The notes: a model not told the origin generated them from the sequence alone. DNA of 64,000 nucleotides from Oasisia sp. SBJ-2009 (GCA_964017155.1 OZ024858.1:28287187-28351186); one strand, 5' to 3'; shown: positions 33,819-47,000, counted from the stretch's first letter. A program made the numbers and translations.

Positions 33819-34264
33819 ACATGGGAGGAAGTGAATGTGACACGTTATTGGACATCGTAGTGCATATGGAAACATTAGAGTAAACCGACAAAGTGTTCAA
33901 CACAGTTCTTAATTAAAAACCGTGTTTTTGAGAAAAACGTACTTTTGTGTTTCGTTATCCTATACTTTAACATTGTAAAGTGAATGTTTACTTGTCAATC
34001 ACACTAGTTAGATGCAACTATATGATCATATAAATTACTTCATTGGATAGATCTATTGATTGTGGTCCAAATTAATACAAAAAACTAAAATACAAAGTTT
34101 GACCTTTCTCGTCCTTGAAAATGACCTTCAAATTCAAAATCAAGGGTGGCATCCACCCACACCTTTTCCCTCATGCTGTGAGTGACCTATCTACCATAGT
34201 TTCATGCTATTAACAAAAAATGCCGATGAAAGTTTTATATCACATATTGGCTGGTCCACTATAA

Positions 34265-34777
34265 CGATTATTTCAATCCGCGCGAAGAATTGCATAGCCA
34301 ATTGGTTTGTATAGTAGTCAGCATATGCCGCTACGCTAGTTGGAAGCGAATTATTATGGTGGTTGCCATAGCATTGGCGGGTACTTGTGTTTAACGATCT
34401 TGAAAAATAATAAAGAATGCCATCTTTCTTGCAGTACAACCTGTTTTGGGGGAAATGCGTACATGTGTTACGATTATATGTATTCAGACACCTTGTCAGA
34501 TATAAGTGCTTGTCGAACTGTTGTGAAACCACAACGCAATATAAATCGCATAAAATACGGCGTGAAATCGTTTATACTATCTGCACTAGGTAAATCGCTT
34601 TATATATCCATGACAGCGTGGTACACTAAATATTAAATCGTACAGCTAAGATCAGAAAGCTGTAGCACAAGATATTTATGACAGTCGGAAGCTACAACTG
34701 TCACCCGTTGTTATTGTGTCCAGTCCCCAATCAGCTCCAGTAGCGCGGAGTCTCGCCGTGTATTGTGATACACTTAC
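34265..34777. other. No gene recognised
   Basis: Flank of the TIR element. Small ORFs lack recognisable domains. Confidence 0.5.
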
Positions 34778-34833
34778 ATTTGAAGATATGATCGAGGTTC
34801 ATTTTGTAGCGGGCTCCACCGAATCCGCGGCCG
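34778..34833 (-). CDS. Unassigned internal exon, minus strand
   Basis: A 56-bp segment lies between a CTCTTTCAG acceptor and a GTAAGTG donor on the minus strand. The open frame reads GRGFGGARYKMNLDHIFK. The family is not recognised. It could be an upstream exon of the gene with the exon at 22286-22386; transposons would then have expanded the intron to over 12 kb. Confidence 0.45.
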
Positions 34834-34936
34834 CTGAAAGAGAAAGGTCTCTTTAGTAGACAAAACGTATTACGGGCATATATACACCCACGCACTTATA
34901 CACAGCCACCCACGCACACACGCAGTGCGCGCATAC

Positions 34937-34945
34937 ACTCACACA

Positions 34946-35022
<77 letters not shown>

Positions 35023-35037
35023 TCACTCACTCACTCA

Positions 35038-35095
<58 letters not shown>
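34937..35095. repeat. (CA)n microsatellite with CACT block
   Basis: CA dinucleotides with an internal (CACT)n segment at about 35018-35040. Confidence 0.96.
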
Positions 35096-36178
35096 ACATT
35101 CAATAGCTCATCGGTAGACAAAAAATTAATAGATTTTGAGTTAGTTGATTTTGGTCCTCGGCACGTCTATGGGAGACGAATGCTTCCGGTTCAAGGACTA
35201 TTCGTCAGCCATAGATTGACGAGTAGTCGGCGACAGGAAAGCTGTCCACGTGTGCCGGACACAGAAGGCTTGTCGTATCTCAAGAGGACACCGATGAAAT
35301 ATTAGTCGACCAATTGGCTAAGAAAAAAAAACAGTCAAACGACAAAATAGAACTATCACTTTACGGAGAGAAAAAACGGGAGTTGTTAGTCAATAAAACT
35401 TCATATCAAGTTACTTATCCATCATGTGGTCTGGTTGCCTAGCAAATTATATCAAAACTGTCAGAAAAACACGTTGAATACTCAGACATTTTAACGAATG
35501 TTTTCTTAAAATTGTATTTCTTTACGACAAAAACAACTCACAATTGTGAAAGTTACAACTGCATGCAGGATTGTTTGATTGAGATGTCATGCGATATTTA
35601 TAATGTGGTTCTAATATATAACCGTTATCAGCATTGTCAGCATGGCCAAGCCGAAGCCAAAGCTTTGTGTAGTTCGCCGCAAAATTTGGATCATGAAGTA
35701 AATACGCTGTAAGTATTTAATACATCGAGTCACGTGATTACGCACACATTTTAACCATGTGATTTATTACAAATGGCGCTTTTTCTTTCATTGCCAGCTG
35801 TCGCACATCCCTGTTTTAGAATTCAGCGCACACGGTGAGACTTTCGCCTCGCGAGGATATTTTGCTCACCGCCTCGCGTGGCATTTTGCTCACGAAAAGC
35901 GCAGCGCACACGAGAGCAATCAGCTCAGCAAAATGGCACGCGTGGCTGTTAGCTCAGGTGTGCGTCGGGCTTTAAAGAAGTGTATTTATTTGCATTTTTT
36001 CTGTAAAATTATATTCTTAAAACGATCATAAATAAACTAAAGGTCTATATTGTTAATGTTTATTTTCCCACAGACAATACGGTAGACCTCCTGTTTGTTT
36101 TTCTTCTCTCCCGATGACGTCGCATGCGTTAAACGTCAAGATTTTCGACGTAAACAATAACCTTTGACCCGAACCACA
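35096..36178. other. No gene recognised; upstream flank of micropeptide 1
   Basis: It contains a short direct repeat (GCCTCGCG...ATTTTGCTCAC, at about 35847 and 35871). A CRE-like TGACGTCG lies at about 36115, 60 bp before the first micropeptide ATG. The 19-codon frame from 35641 (MAKPKPKLCVVRRKIWIMK) is noted but unsupported. Confidence 0.4.
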
Positions 36179-36370
36179 ATGCCGTTCAGTGGACTGGGGC
36201 TGACAGGTGTACAACGTGGCCTGTCAGTCGTGGTTCCCATCCTGGTGTACTATGTACCGATACGAGAACTAATCGCGGTGGTTTTATATGTGGTCGTCTT
36301 CACCATTGCGTACGTGTACGTCATACTGATGATGCTGTGGCTGGCGTTTCTCGCAGACGGCACATTCTAA
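36179..36370 (+). CDS. 63-residue hydrophobic micropeptide, copy 1
   Basis: The ORF starts MPFSGLGLTGVQRGL and ends FLADGTF. After a short GLGLTGVQR head, almost the whole chain is hydrophobic (about residues 17-58) with a YYVPIRE turn in the middle, so one or two membrane helices are likely. A paralog of identical length lies 527 bp downstream. Start choice: the paralogs align from this Met, and the flank just before the ATG is conserved (ATAACCTTTGACC, then GAACCACAATG). An upstream in-frame Met at 36164 is not shared by the second copy. No family is recognised. Confidence 0.7.
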   Translation: MPFSGLGLTGVQRGLSVVVPILVYYVPIRELIAVVLYVVVFTIAYVYVILMMLWLAFLADGTF

Positions 36371-36705
36371 CCAGTGTGGTCCGGCGGAAACGACCCGAAA
36401 ACTACACTTCCATATCAAGGCAAGCCAATAGATTCGTCGAAAAGTTGGATTATGCATGTCTCGATATTCGGAGTCAGGACTGGAACTGGCTACTTCCGGT
36501 TAAACGATCTCAAAAACTAACAGCGGATGCGGTTTGAAGACTATTTCGTGCGTGCCTCAAAACGGCTGCTCGGAACTATTCGTGCTCGTCTTTTGTACGC
36601 TTCGCCGCTGCGACTGGGTGCATGCAGGTGGTGCCGAAATGATGAGACACAACTATACAACGTCTTGACATCGTCACTGAGCGATAACTTTTGACCTGAA
36701 CAACA

Positions 36706-36897
36706 ATGCCGCTCACTGGACTGGGACTGACGGGCGTTCAACGGGCCCTGACGCTACTCATTCCGATGTTTCTGTACTACATACCGATACTAGATATCTT
36801 GTTGGTGATTTCATATATCATAATTGTCGTCATCATGTACTTATACACGCTGCTTTTGTTGGTGCTGCTTTCGCTTCTAACAGGCGAATTATTATGA
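36706..36897 (+). CDS. 63-residue hydrophobic micropeptide, copy 2
   Basis: The ORF starts MPLTGLGLTGVQRALTLL and ends LLTGELL. It aligns with copy 1 over all 63 residues without a gap, with 25 identities by my count and mostly conservative changes (Val/Ile/Leu/Met). GLGLTGVQR is fully conserved, as are the YYxPI turn, Y37, Y45 and Y47. Nucleotide differences are concentrated at positions that keep residue class, which suggests selection on the protein. The upstream flank ATAACTTTTGACCTGAAC resembles that of copy 1. A membrane peptide is likely; the function is unknown. Confidence 0.7.
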   Translation: MPLTGLGLTGVQRALTLLIPMFLYYIPILDILLVISYIIIVVIMYLYTLLLLVLLSLLTGELL

Positions 36898-38044
36898 CCA
36901 ATGTGATTTGAAACTGTCTAAACACAAACACAGTCTATGTCTGGCGAATGGCTGCCCGCGCTTCAAAGTTAATAATGTCCGTGTCACAGTCCAGTAAACC
37001 ATTTGACTACGAACCCAGTAACCCGTCAGAAGGAACAGTTCGCATGTTGCTATATTACAATAAAACTACAAAAGCTCAAGGCTTCGTGCAAGTAGCCGCG
37101 TTGACGTGGATGGCGATACAATCTACATAATTACGCACCTGCTTGCCGTGAATTCGGTATATGGTCAGTGTTGGTCCGCTCCGAACACTTGAACGATGAT
37201 GTTATATACCAGAACTGGTGGTGAACGCGCATGAAACGTTATACTTATAAGGCTTTCTTAATTACGTGTGAACAGCGTGCAAAAAAAATCGGTGTCGACA
37301 CAACGCGCTTCATTTAAAATGTCAAATAAATAAGGCTTGTTAATAATCGGGTAACAAGTCAGAAACTTATTACCAGACAAAACTACCCACAAGCCTTGAT
37401 TTACTAGCATTTACATACGATGTGATTCAAAAGAGAACGTTAACAATGATAATTGGGTTTTTATAAATAAATGGGTGACATTATTATCACCTGCAGGGTG
37501 CGAGAAATGGGTCATGATAACGAGTCTTCGTTCCTCAGCAATCCTAAGGGCGGCTTCGAGGTAACTGGGAAGTTGACATCACAATTTAGGTGCTTTCAAA
37601 ACGGTGGAATATTGAGTTCAAAAACAACCGGGAGATTGCAAGTCGAGATCTTTGCGGGCGCGACATTATCCTCTCTCAGCCCTGCTTACTACGTTTGTAC
37701 GATAAACTCGACGTCCTTTAGGCTATGGAGTATTGTATGAAACTTATCGTATATTTACTTTACACCTAAATATGATACTAGAAAACAATAGCGTCATGTC
37801 GCAGAGCTGATAACATGTCTTCTTGGAACATGTAACACGGTAACAACACAGACAAGCAGATGATGATTTATGACTTTGCACAGTACGGCATCATTCCAGC
37901 AGCAGCCCTTTTACATATTGGTAAACATTGTTGCGCCAAATCGTAGCAAACCTGTTATAATTTAGAATGTATTGACAAATTTCGCACAGTATCGACGCCA
38001 TACATGTTCATTGGTCGCGGTTACAATATAAAGTTTGATGTCCG
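36898..38044. other. Intergenic region, no gene recognised
   Basis: It lies between micropeptide 2 and the 3' end of the minus-strand helicase gene, so the last part is probably helicase 3' UTR. An 89-codon ORF at 37471-37740 has no recognisable domain. Confidence 0.45.
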
Positions 38045-41000
38045 TTAGTCGAAGTAACTCTTCTGGCCTCCGCCGCCGCCCGAACCCCGGCTGTATCCAC
38101 CACCCCTGCCGCCGTAGCCTCCGCCGCCGTAGCCTCCGCCGCCGTTAGAGCGTCCTCTACCGCCGCCCCGTCCACGGAATCCTCCCCCGGAGCCGAATCC
38201 GCGGCCCCGACCGCGGCCGCCGCTGTCTCGGCTGCTCGACTCGAGGAGCTCTGGCAACGACGTCGCCTTCTCGAGCGTGTCGTAACGACCGTCCGACCAG
38301 TGGTTCTCGATGACCGACTCCAGCTCTGTCGGCAGGTCAAAGACCGCGCCCTGCAAGACAGCGCAGACGGCGTGACCCACAACCCACGGCAACCGATACG
38401 TCACTGTTCTCATTCAAATCCAGTTATGTTTTCAATTACAATATACTGCATCACAACAATTCAACGCGTCATAAATCAACCACAACGGTACATAGGGGGT
38501 CTATCGCAGCATTTCGTAAGTTATATATATATATGCATATATATTACACATATATTATATATAAAACCTATGAAATGCTGCGATTGACACCCTATGTACC
38601 GTTGTAGTTGATTTTTGACGCCTTGAATTGTTTATATACACACACACATATATGTATGTATATAAAACCAAACAATTTCACAAGGTAAGGATACTTGCTT
38701 CATTACTGCAATTTCTCCAAAAGACATGCAATGAAATACAGACGAAACTGTAGGTCACTCACGGTTTCTAAAGACGGAGCACTTTTATTACTACAGTACT
38801 GCCCACCATTTTATTTGAGAAAACTTCTGAATCCCAGACTTAAAGCCTTTAATTTGTCCGCTAATGTACCGGTAAGAGATGAACCATGAGTGAGACACAC
38901 CATCTTGTCGGCAGTGAAGCGCATCCTCTGGATCTTCTCGCGGACGTCCTCCTCCAGACACCGGTCCAGCGACCTCCAGCAGTAGCCCAGGCCGTTCATC
39001 ACCATGTTTGTCTTGAAGTGGTACGTGGTGAAACCCTGTCGACGTCATAGTAAACAGTAATAAACCTTTATTTGTCATTCTCAACATGCATGTACATTTC
39101 TTGTCAAATTCAAATGGGTTCCGGCGTACATAATTCCACAATTATCGTAGAAAACAATCACGAAAATGCTATGTGATTACAAAAAAACAGTTTGGCTGTA
39201 ATCATGCGTTATCTCACCAGAAATATTTCCAAGTAATATTAAGCTGTTGGTATTTCAGCCACGACTACTGCAATACTGGCAATTATTAAATGTTAACTAA
39301 AGCACATGGACACTAACACACAGGTAGAAGCATATCAGTTGACTTTGACAGTACAATCAATTACAAGACAAGCAATCCGGATTGTGCTGCAGCCATAAGA
39401 GGCCAGGTGAACATGTCACCGTCATCACGTGTTTGTGTCAATGTTCCCGTACCTCTGCGGAGGAGAGGAGGGAGCGAGCCTTCAGCTGGGTGCTGCCAGA
39501 CATGACGGCGAGGGCGGTGGCAAGGGCAGGCACTGCTCCCTTCTCCTCGATTAACTTCTTGGCCGACTCCTCAAACAGCTTCAGCACGTCATCTGACACG
39601 CCGTCCAGCGCCCTACAGCAAGCAAGAGTTCTTTACATCTGATCTAGGACAAACCATAACTGTATGTATTCAAGTTACATTATCAATTGTATGAAAACCT
39701 AACAACAAAACTAAGAATTTTGTAGAATTTAGGGAACCAAAAACATAACGTCTGAACTGATGTGTGTTACAAGCCAGGTAAATTGTCATAAAAACATCCT
39801 ATTCCTACAATGTAACGGCAAATAAATATACAAACAATTTTTACACTACCCATGTTCATAACAATGTTTCGACCAATCTGAGCAGCCTCCCCATGGTTGG
39901 TATATGGCGGAACCAATGACAGAATTATCCCTTGTTAAACATACACTGATGAACTTTGATATCACGTAGCCCTGGTAAGAGAGTTAATGAGCTGTCAACA
40001 ATTAGCCATTAAATAAATATGTTGTTCCAATTTTTTTCTTCAATTTTTGGTTCCTTTATGTGGTTTATAAGTCAGACTTTACTATACCTAATTGCATCTT
40101 CTGCAACTGCCTTGATGATCTCCTGCGGCGAGGGTGCTCCGATCCTCTTGAACCGGATTCCCTGTGAGTCAGATACAACAACTTTTAATGCTGTGGAGAT
40201 TGTACGGGAACAATACGTAGACATTTCACCACCCTAGATCCACACACTTCAGTTACAGTCTTCTATCTACCTGCATCTGTTATCAGGTGACTTAATCACA
40301 GGTTAAATGCACATAAACAAGTTTAAATCACACATCTTGGATGCGAGCAGGTTAACCTTGCATCACGCATGCAATTTCCACTTAGAAAACATTCTGATTT
40401 TAACCAAATAAACGGACATCAACACAGGTTCCTTCGACCGACTCTGGTGCATTAGGTTCAAGCTGCCAGTTCGTAACTTCTGACTGTCTTCTGTGTCACT
40501 CTTGTGTCCACTCACCGTGTGGTGTTCGACCATGCGGAGTGACCCCTCCTCCTGGTGTTTGTAGAAGCAGACACACGTGCCCTGGCGCCCGGCCCGCCCC
40601 GTCCGTCCCGACCGGTGAATGTACGAGTCTGTCTCCTGCAAGTGGGGACAGGAAGAACACAGTTGATAAACACAGGCAGACGGTCGGAACTGGTACTTAA
40701 AATAATATTCACCAGTCCCATTGTTCTTAGTTATGTTTCATACATTCCCACAACTAATTGTAATTAAAACCGTATATGATGGAGGAAACCTTGAGGGGAC
40801 CAAATGTGATATTAAAATGTCTTCTAGACTATTTATGTCACAGAAACAGTCGTTTAATGTCATCAAGATTGTCACTGCATGTATGAAATTGAGTGAGAAA
40901 CCATCTTTAGCCAATCAATAATTTACACCCAAACAAAGATATTAATAATAAGTCATTCCATGTTTACCCAAAATCATTCACAATTGCTTGGCAGAAAAAG

Positions 41001-44000
41001 GTACACAGAAAAAGATGAACATTTCCACCATTACAGACGTCTACAAAACTACAAAGGGTCAAAGGTTACCTTGGGTGGATTGCACTGAATGACGAGGTCA
41101 ACTTCTGGTATGTCGAGGCCTCGAGCAGCGACGTCAGTGGCGATCATCACCTTGCATTTACCTTCGCGGAAACTCTGTCAAATCAAAACTTATTTTAGCC
41201 GGTTATTGCCTAACCACAGAAAAGACAGTTTAAAGGCAGTTTGTTAATTTATACAGCAACATCTAAAGCATTTTTATTTGTTCTAGCATCATATGTAAAA
41301 AAACTGTTTATTTTTAATCACCACTCAATTAAGAATACTGCAGTTATAATATATATATTATATATATACATACAAAACATTGTACAAACTACTGTGTAAC
41401 ATTGTAAACTAAAAATGTGCGTTGAATATGGCCACGATTGTCCATTTAAGAAATGGTGGAACTACAACCTGGATACATTTAGCAACTAAAACAACTACCG
41501 GGAAAGCTTTTTTAATGACACAAACATGGTGCCTGCTATACTTATTACACCATTGTTCTTCGGAACTCAGAAGCACTTGAGAGAGCATCCTACCTTCAAG
41601 ACCATCTCTCGCTTCTCCTGCGGTATGTCCCCGTGCAGTACATTTGACAGCTGTTTGATGGCGTCGCTCATCGCCAGCTCGTCGGCGTCTTTCTTCGTGG
41701 CACAGAAGACAATGGTGCGGCCGTGGTTGCCACTGTACACCTGGATCACGTCTCCGATTGCGGACGCACGGTCGTGGTAACTTGATCGGATGGCCAGATG
41801 CTGAAATCACAACGTTGTCATTGTCGTTTAACAGCTGTGTTTCCAGGTACTGCTCGGTTCGCCTTTTACCCTATTGCCGTCCTCAACTGTTGTGGGTTAA
41901 CACCCCATCACTGAAGTCTGCAGACAAATATTCTGTAAGCTGCAACTAATTTTCTGTACAATAGCTCAGGGGTAGAATTACGACTCTCAACTAAGACAAC
42001 CCAGGTTCAAATCCTGTGCTGCTGTGTGAAACCTTGGGCACGTTATTTTTACTCTACATTGCTTCAGTTCATTCAGCTGTATGAATGAGTACGTGGCTAT
42101 AGATAATGGTGGATATTTGTACGAGCAGCCTTCGCGCATTAACTGCAATGTGCCTGAAGGCCTCCCAGATAAGTTGAGATGGTGTTTGATTGGCTAGATC
42201 CAACAGTGTAAAGCACTTTGAGCAGTCCTGAAGATTGGTTACTGTGCTATATAAGAAATTGTCATTACAACTTTGTGAAAAAGATTCTGTTTTAAGTGAA
42301 AGAACACTTTTAGTCCGAATAAAAAAACACCACAGCTAATCTATTTATTGAGGGATTTTTTTCAAATATGATCGTTACTCGTTACCAAAACAATCAGTAT
42401 AAAAATAACCATGCCCGGAGTTGAATGCAGAAATGGCTCCTAGACTGAAAACAATTCCTGGAAAGCTTGAGGTCCCCACTGGAAAATCCCTTGCACACCC
42501 CGGGAGTGTATACACTACATACACCAGTTCGGGAACATTGCTCTAAATCATCCTGCCGCGTTCACCAACAACAGGACTGACCGAAGTTACCAGACCTACC
42601 TGTACAGTGGTGGCTGTCCTCACGACCTGTTGACCGATGAGGTCGACCTTCTTCAGCGAGTCGCGCATGTACTTCTTGGCGGTCTTGTACACCCAGACAG
42701 GCAGGGTGGCGGAGAACAGACAGGTCTGTGGGTTCGTCTCCTTGCTCTCTGTCAACACAAACGTGACAACTGCAGCAACGTCCTCATTTTGTATAAAATG
42801 TAAAACATCTCGCTATAGCAGGAGTTTTGTGCCTGTGGCCATTAGAATGTTGAATGCTAAATGAGTCATATTGCTGTCAACCGGTTGAATTGTTCTTGTA
42901 GTGGATACATCTGGAATTCACTTGCATTTTGTTGTGACCATCCCATATATTTTAGATGCGATCACGAGTTGTACAATGCATATCCTTTTTAACCCTGCAG
43001 GTGACCAGGGCTGAAAATCGGCCCAAATGCACCTGCCTCTGTTGTAACAATTTTCATTTCCATCATGCTAAACTGACACGCGAAAATTTGGTATCATTGG
43101 ATAGCTGACAGATTTTTCTAGATCGTGTATATTTTTCCTTGCGTAGATTCAGTGACAGATTCTTCGCAATCGAGTTTAAAAAGCATGTGATGCAGTTGCT
43201 GCCCATATTTGGGAGATTTGACTATGTCCAGATGAATGAATTTACGCATCCATTCATAAAGTCGACACCCCCATACATTCGATATCAAAAGAATGCTCTG
43301 TGAGTGGCCAATCTGCTAAAAATAAATCATGTGGGTTCAGTCCATTCAGCCAATCAGAACCGTGATTTCAAATGTAGCGTCATCCTCCCTGCAAAGCCAA
43401 AGTTGAAGACAAAATGGCGGCGCACTAAACAACTGTTTATCCGCTTCGCAACTTTCGTTTGGATGATCTCAAGTTTCTGCGTTGATATTTTGACAAAATG
43501 CTTGACAGTATTCATAAACAAGGTTATTATATTAGTTCATGTAGTTTGGTTGACTTTGGAGGCGTTTTTGGGGTGAAAATTCACCAAATTAGCAGCGCGA
43601 CATTTCTCCGGCCAGGCGTCGGAGAAATGTAATAAATATCATAGTTCTCAACAGATTTGTTTCATTTTTGTTTTTTTCGCAGCTAATATATGAATCTACA
43701 TTTGTCTAAGTGATGAAGTATATTCATCCACACGATCATTTTCTGGCAGCACGATGAAATGGGTGTTTATTTTTTTAGTTCAATTTCAAATACAAATATC
43801 CGCATGATTTTCATTTGTTCGACATATATTATAATTTTATTATAATAAAGCAACCTTTTAGCGTTAAAATGATGCATCATTCATATTTTTATGACCAATA
43901 TTAGCGAAGTTATGATTTTTATTGGAACAGTATGCCACAGAGGATTTTTCTTGGTCACCTGCAGGGTTAAGGACAATAAAGTGAAATTGATTGATTGATT

Positions 44001-47000
44001 TCACACAGCCAGACACCATCAGTGTTCGGCTCAATGTATCATTTGTCAAAGTAAACCAAAACATGGAAAATTTATTTCGTCTTCTGGAACGTTCACTTTT
44101 GCATAAAAAAAGGAACATAGTTGGTAAAATCAATTTCTGTTTTTTGCATACATACATACTAATAAAAAGAAATTAGGAAAGGAGAATAGAATATGGCCAC
44201 TTTAGAAATGGTGACACTAACAAGCCATCAGCTTGCTAAAAGCCACCAACTGGCAAAAATAATTAATGAACTGATTGACACAATGAAAATGTGGTTGAGA
44301 CAAGTGGTTGATAAGATATGGCAGTTAATAAACACTTGTCTTAGTCATTGTTGTGAATGAGTGTTTGGAAGGAACAAACATCTGTGACTTGAACAACGGC
44401 TCACCTTCAGAGTAGGCGAATGCAAGAATCTGTTCGACGATCTCGGAGAATCCCATGTCCAGCATTTGGTCCACTTCGTCCAGCACGACATGGTCCAGCG
44501 CCCCCAGATTGAGAGTGCCCTTCTGGGCGAAGTCATGGGTGCGACCGGGCGTGCCCACTATCACATCCAAACCTGCCCGTATCTGCTGCTCTGAAACCAC
44601 AATTAAAACCACAATATTAACCGACATTGTGGAAGTCTTACAAAACCAGGCTCTTCGAGTCAATTTAAACAGGAGATTCATAGCTTTAAAATGACACCAA
44701 GATGAACAGTGCATCTTACTCATGGGTGAAGATTTTGCATTTGAAGTGCATGCATTTGTGGAATATCACTTCCAAGAAAATGCTCTGTAAAGAAATTGAT
44801 TATAAAAAACGGACCGTCTCCAGCACATATACACAGCAACCAGACATGTATAATGCTCCTATCTTCATGGAATTTTGCATACAGAGTTAGAAATAGTGCA
44901 TACACAGAATATGTAGAAGTATAATTAAGAAAAAAAAAATATGTACAGAATGCCACCTTTCTGAGTATACAATTACGTCAAGTATTTGACATGGAAGCAT
45001 AGCTTTATCTAGAGACCCGTCCACCCGTCATTTGGACGGGTAAAAACGAATATGGACGGGTAGAAATATGGAGGACGGGTTGTGGACGGGTAAAAAAAAA
45101 AGGTCTTCCAAAACCATTGATACGTTAGTTATGCCTTGAAAGTGAGTGTAAATGGTGTCAAATGTGTGTTTGTAGCCCATTTCAGGTTATCAGGCACAAT
45201 TTGAAAGTTTGTAAACTAGCTTAACAGTTAACGTCCACGTGTCCACCAAAACATGTGACTGGCAATAATTTGATCCTGCATAAAGCCCTGCATGGAAGTC
45301 TGGAAGAGCACTAATATTAACTAACATTCAACGTGGTTCGGGTTTCCGGATGACCACACTCATTTATGAGCTCATATCTAGCATTTTTATGTTTTACAAT
45401 TATACAAATTTGTTGTACCCACGAGACGGAAACGGGCGTCAGGAGAAGCAAACTACAGCACCCACCTTGCTGCCAGTAGGGCGTGCCTCCGTACACACAC
45501 AGCACCGAGAGGGAGTCACACAGCAACTCAAAGTCTCGCGCCACTTGTTTTGCGAGTTCCCGTGTCGGCACCAGTACCAACACCTTGGGGGGCCGCCCTC
45601 GCTGCGTCAACGACTGACTGAGCAGTTTCTCCACCAGAGGGATGGCAAATGAGAACTAGGACAAAACCATTGATGTGTGTAATACATATTACAATGTATA
45701 ATCTTCAGTTAACTCAATCATCAGGGAAGCATTGTATACAAATGTTCTAAAATATTACCAAATTACAGATTTAATTCAAAGTAGTCTAAAATACGACGAT
45801 CCACAGAAATGAAAATTTTACATTTTGTATTATTGCCATATTTGCAATTGTCTATATAGAAACATAACATACTTTCCATAAGGAATGCAGATACCAATTG
45901 CAATTATAGATACCAGCTTTCAACGAATACTTACTGTCTTCCCTGTGCCAGTTCCTGAAAAATAAACAGCACAAATAAATTATTTATGCATAGACAACCC
46001 ATCTATAATATTTTGATGCTTTACACTTCGTAATTTATATACCCAAAAATATTTAATTCGACCGACGTGTGGTTTTAGTTTTGTATATAAATAACACTGA
46101 TAAGATAGATATAGATGTTTAGCACTGATTCTATAGTATCCGGACCTCTGTAAGTCCCAAGTAGTTTGTAATAAGCAATGACATTACTGATAACTGGTCT
46201 GCTTTCACAGTATTACATGCATGCATACTTACGTGCTTGAGCAATGACGTCTTCTCCATCATACACATAGTCAAACGTCTTTGCCTGGATTGGAAACAGG
46301 AAATTCACACCATGGCCTGGAAATAAAAACATGACTTGACACACACTGCCACAAGCATGCAGAGCTTTATGCATGATACATTTTCTGTCATCACCTTGTT
46401 TTTGGTGACACATGAAACTCACATACACACAAGCCAATCAATCCGTGTTATTACGACCTAAAATCAAGTATAAACACTTGTGTGACATCCAGCTGACAAT
46501 ATCTATGATTTTGGAAGATCTTTTGCTCCTTATTTTGTACCAGTCTGGTGATAGTTCTACCCATCAACAATGGGTCTGTACCTAAAGCTACGATACACAA
46601 TAGGTTTAAACTGAAGCTTACCATGAGCGTAACCAATATTTCCGTAACTAATAACAATAATACTTAATTGTAAAGTACAATATTGATCAAAATTAGCATG
46701 CAAACGACTGATAACATGCCATATGTACATAATTCCATAGTACAGAGAACAATTATTTTATTTTTAAAATCTTCAAAACAAAATAATTGCATGTACCTTT
46801 CAATTTTTCTATGACACCCGCAGAAATCCTGAATTTGCTAAAATCGCCTGCCGCCTCTTCAGGTGACAGCGCTACCTCTGGTTTTTCAGGCTCCTCCACC
46901 TTTGACTTCTTACTGCTGCTGTTGCTGCCTGTGCCATTGGCTTCCGCCTTGCGTTTCTTTGTCTGCTTCTTGTCAACAGTGCCATCGGATGAGCTATCAG

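Larger units (their letters stand above)
30723..34261 (+). mobile_element. 3.5-kb TIR element carrying a PIN-like/Cys-rich gene
   Basis: Inverted termini TAGTGGACCAGCCAA (30723) and TTGGCTGGTCCACTA (ending 34261) extend inward for about 150 bp with shared blocks TTCATCGGCATT, TTTGTTAATAGC, GTGGATGCCAC and GATTTTGAATTT. TAA flanks both ends (30720-30722 and 34262-34264), which would fit a 3-bp TSD, or TA if the tips are read two bases in. The interior has a 300-bp direct duplication and then an intronless, broken gene in sense orientation. No known transposase is recognised. Confidence 0.82.

Noticed and set aside
30723..34261. LTR retrotransposon interpretation of the repeated blocks
   Set aside because: The outer repeats are inverted, not direct, and no gag/pol or primer-binding site is seen; the direct repeat is internal and on one side only.
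36948..37130. Possible third micropeptide copy
   Set aside because: Sequence is not hydrophobic and lacks the GLGLTGVQR head.
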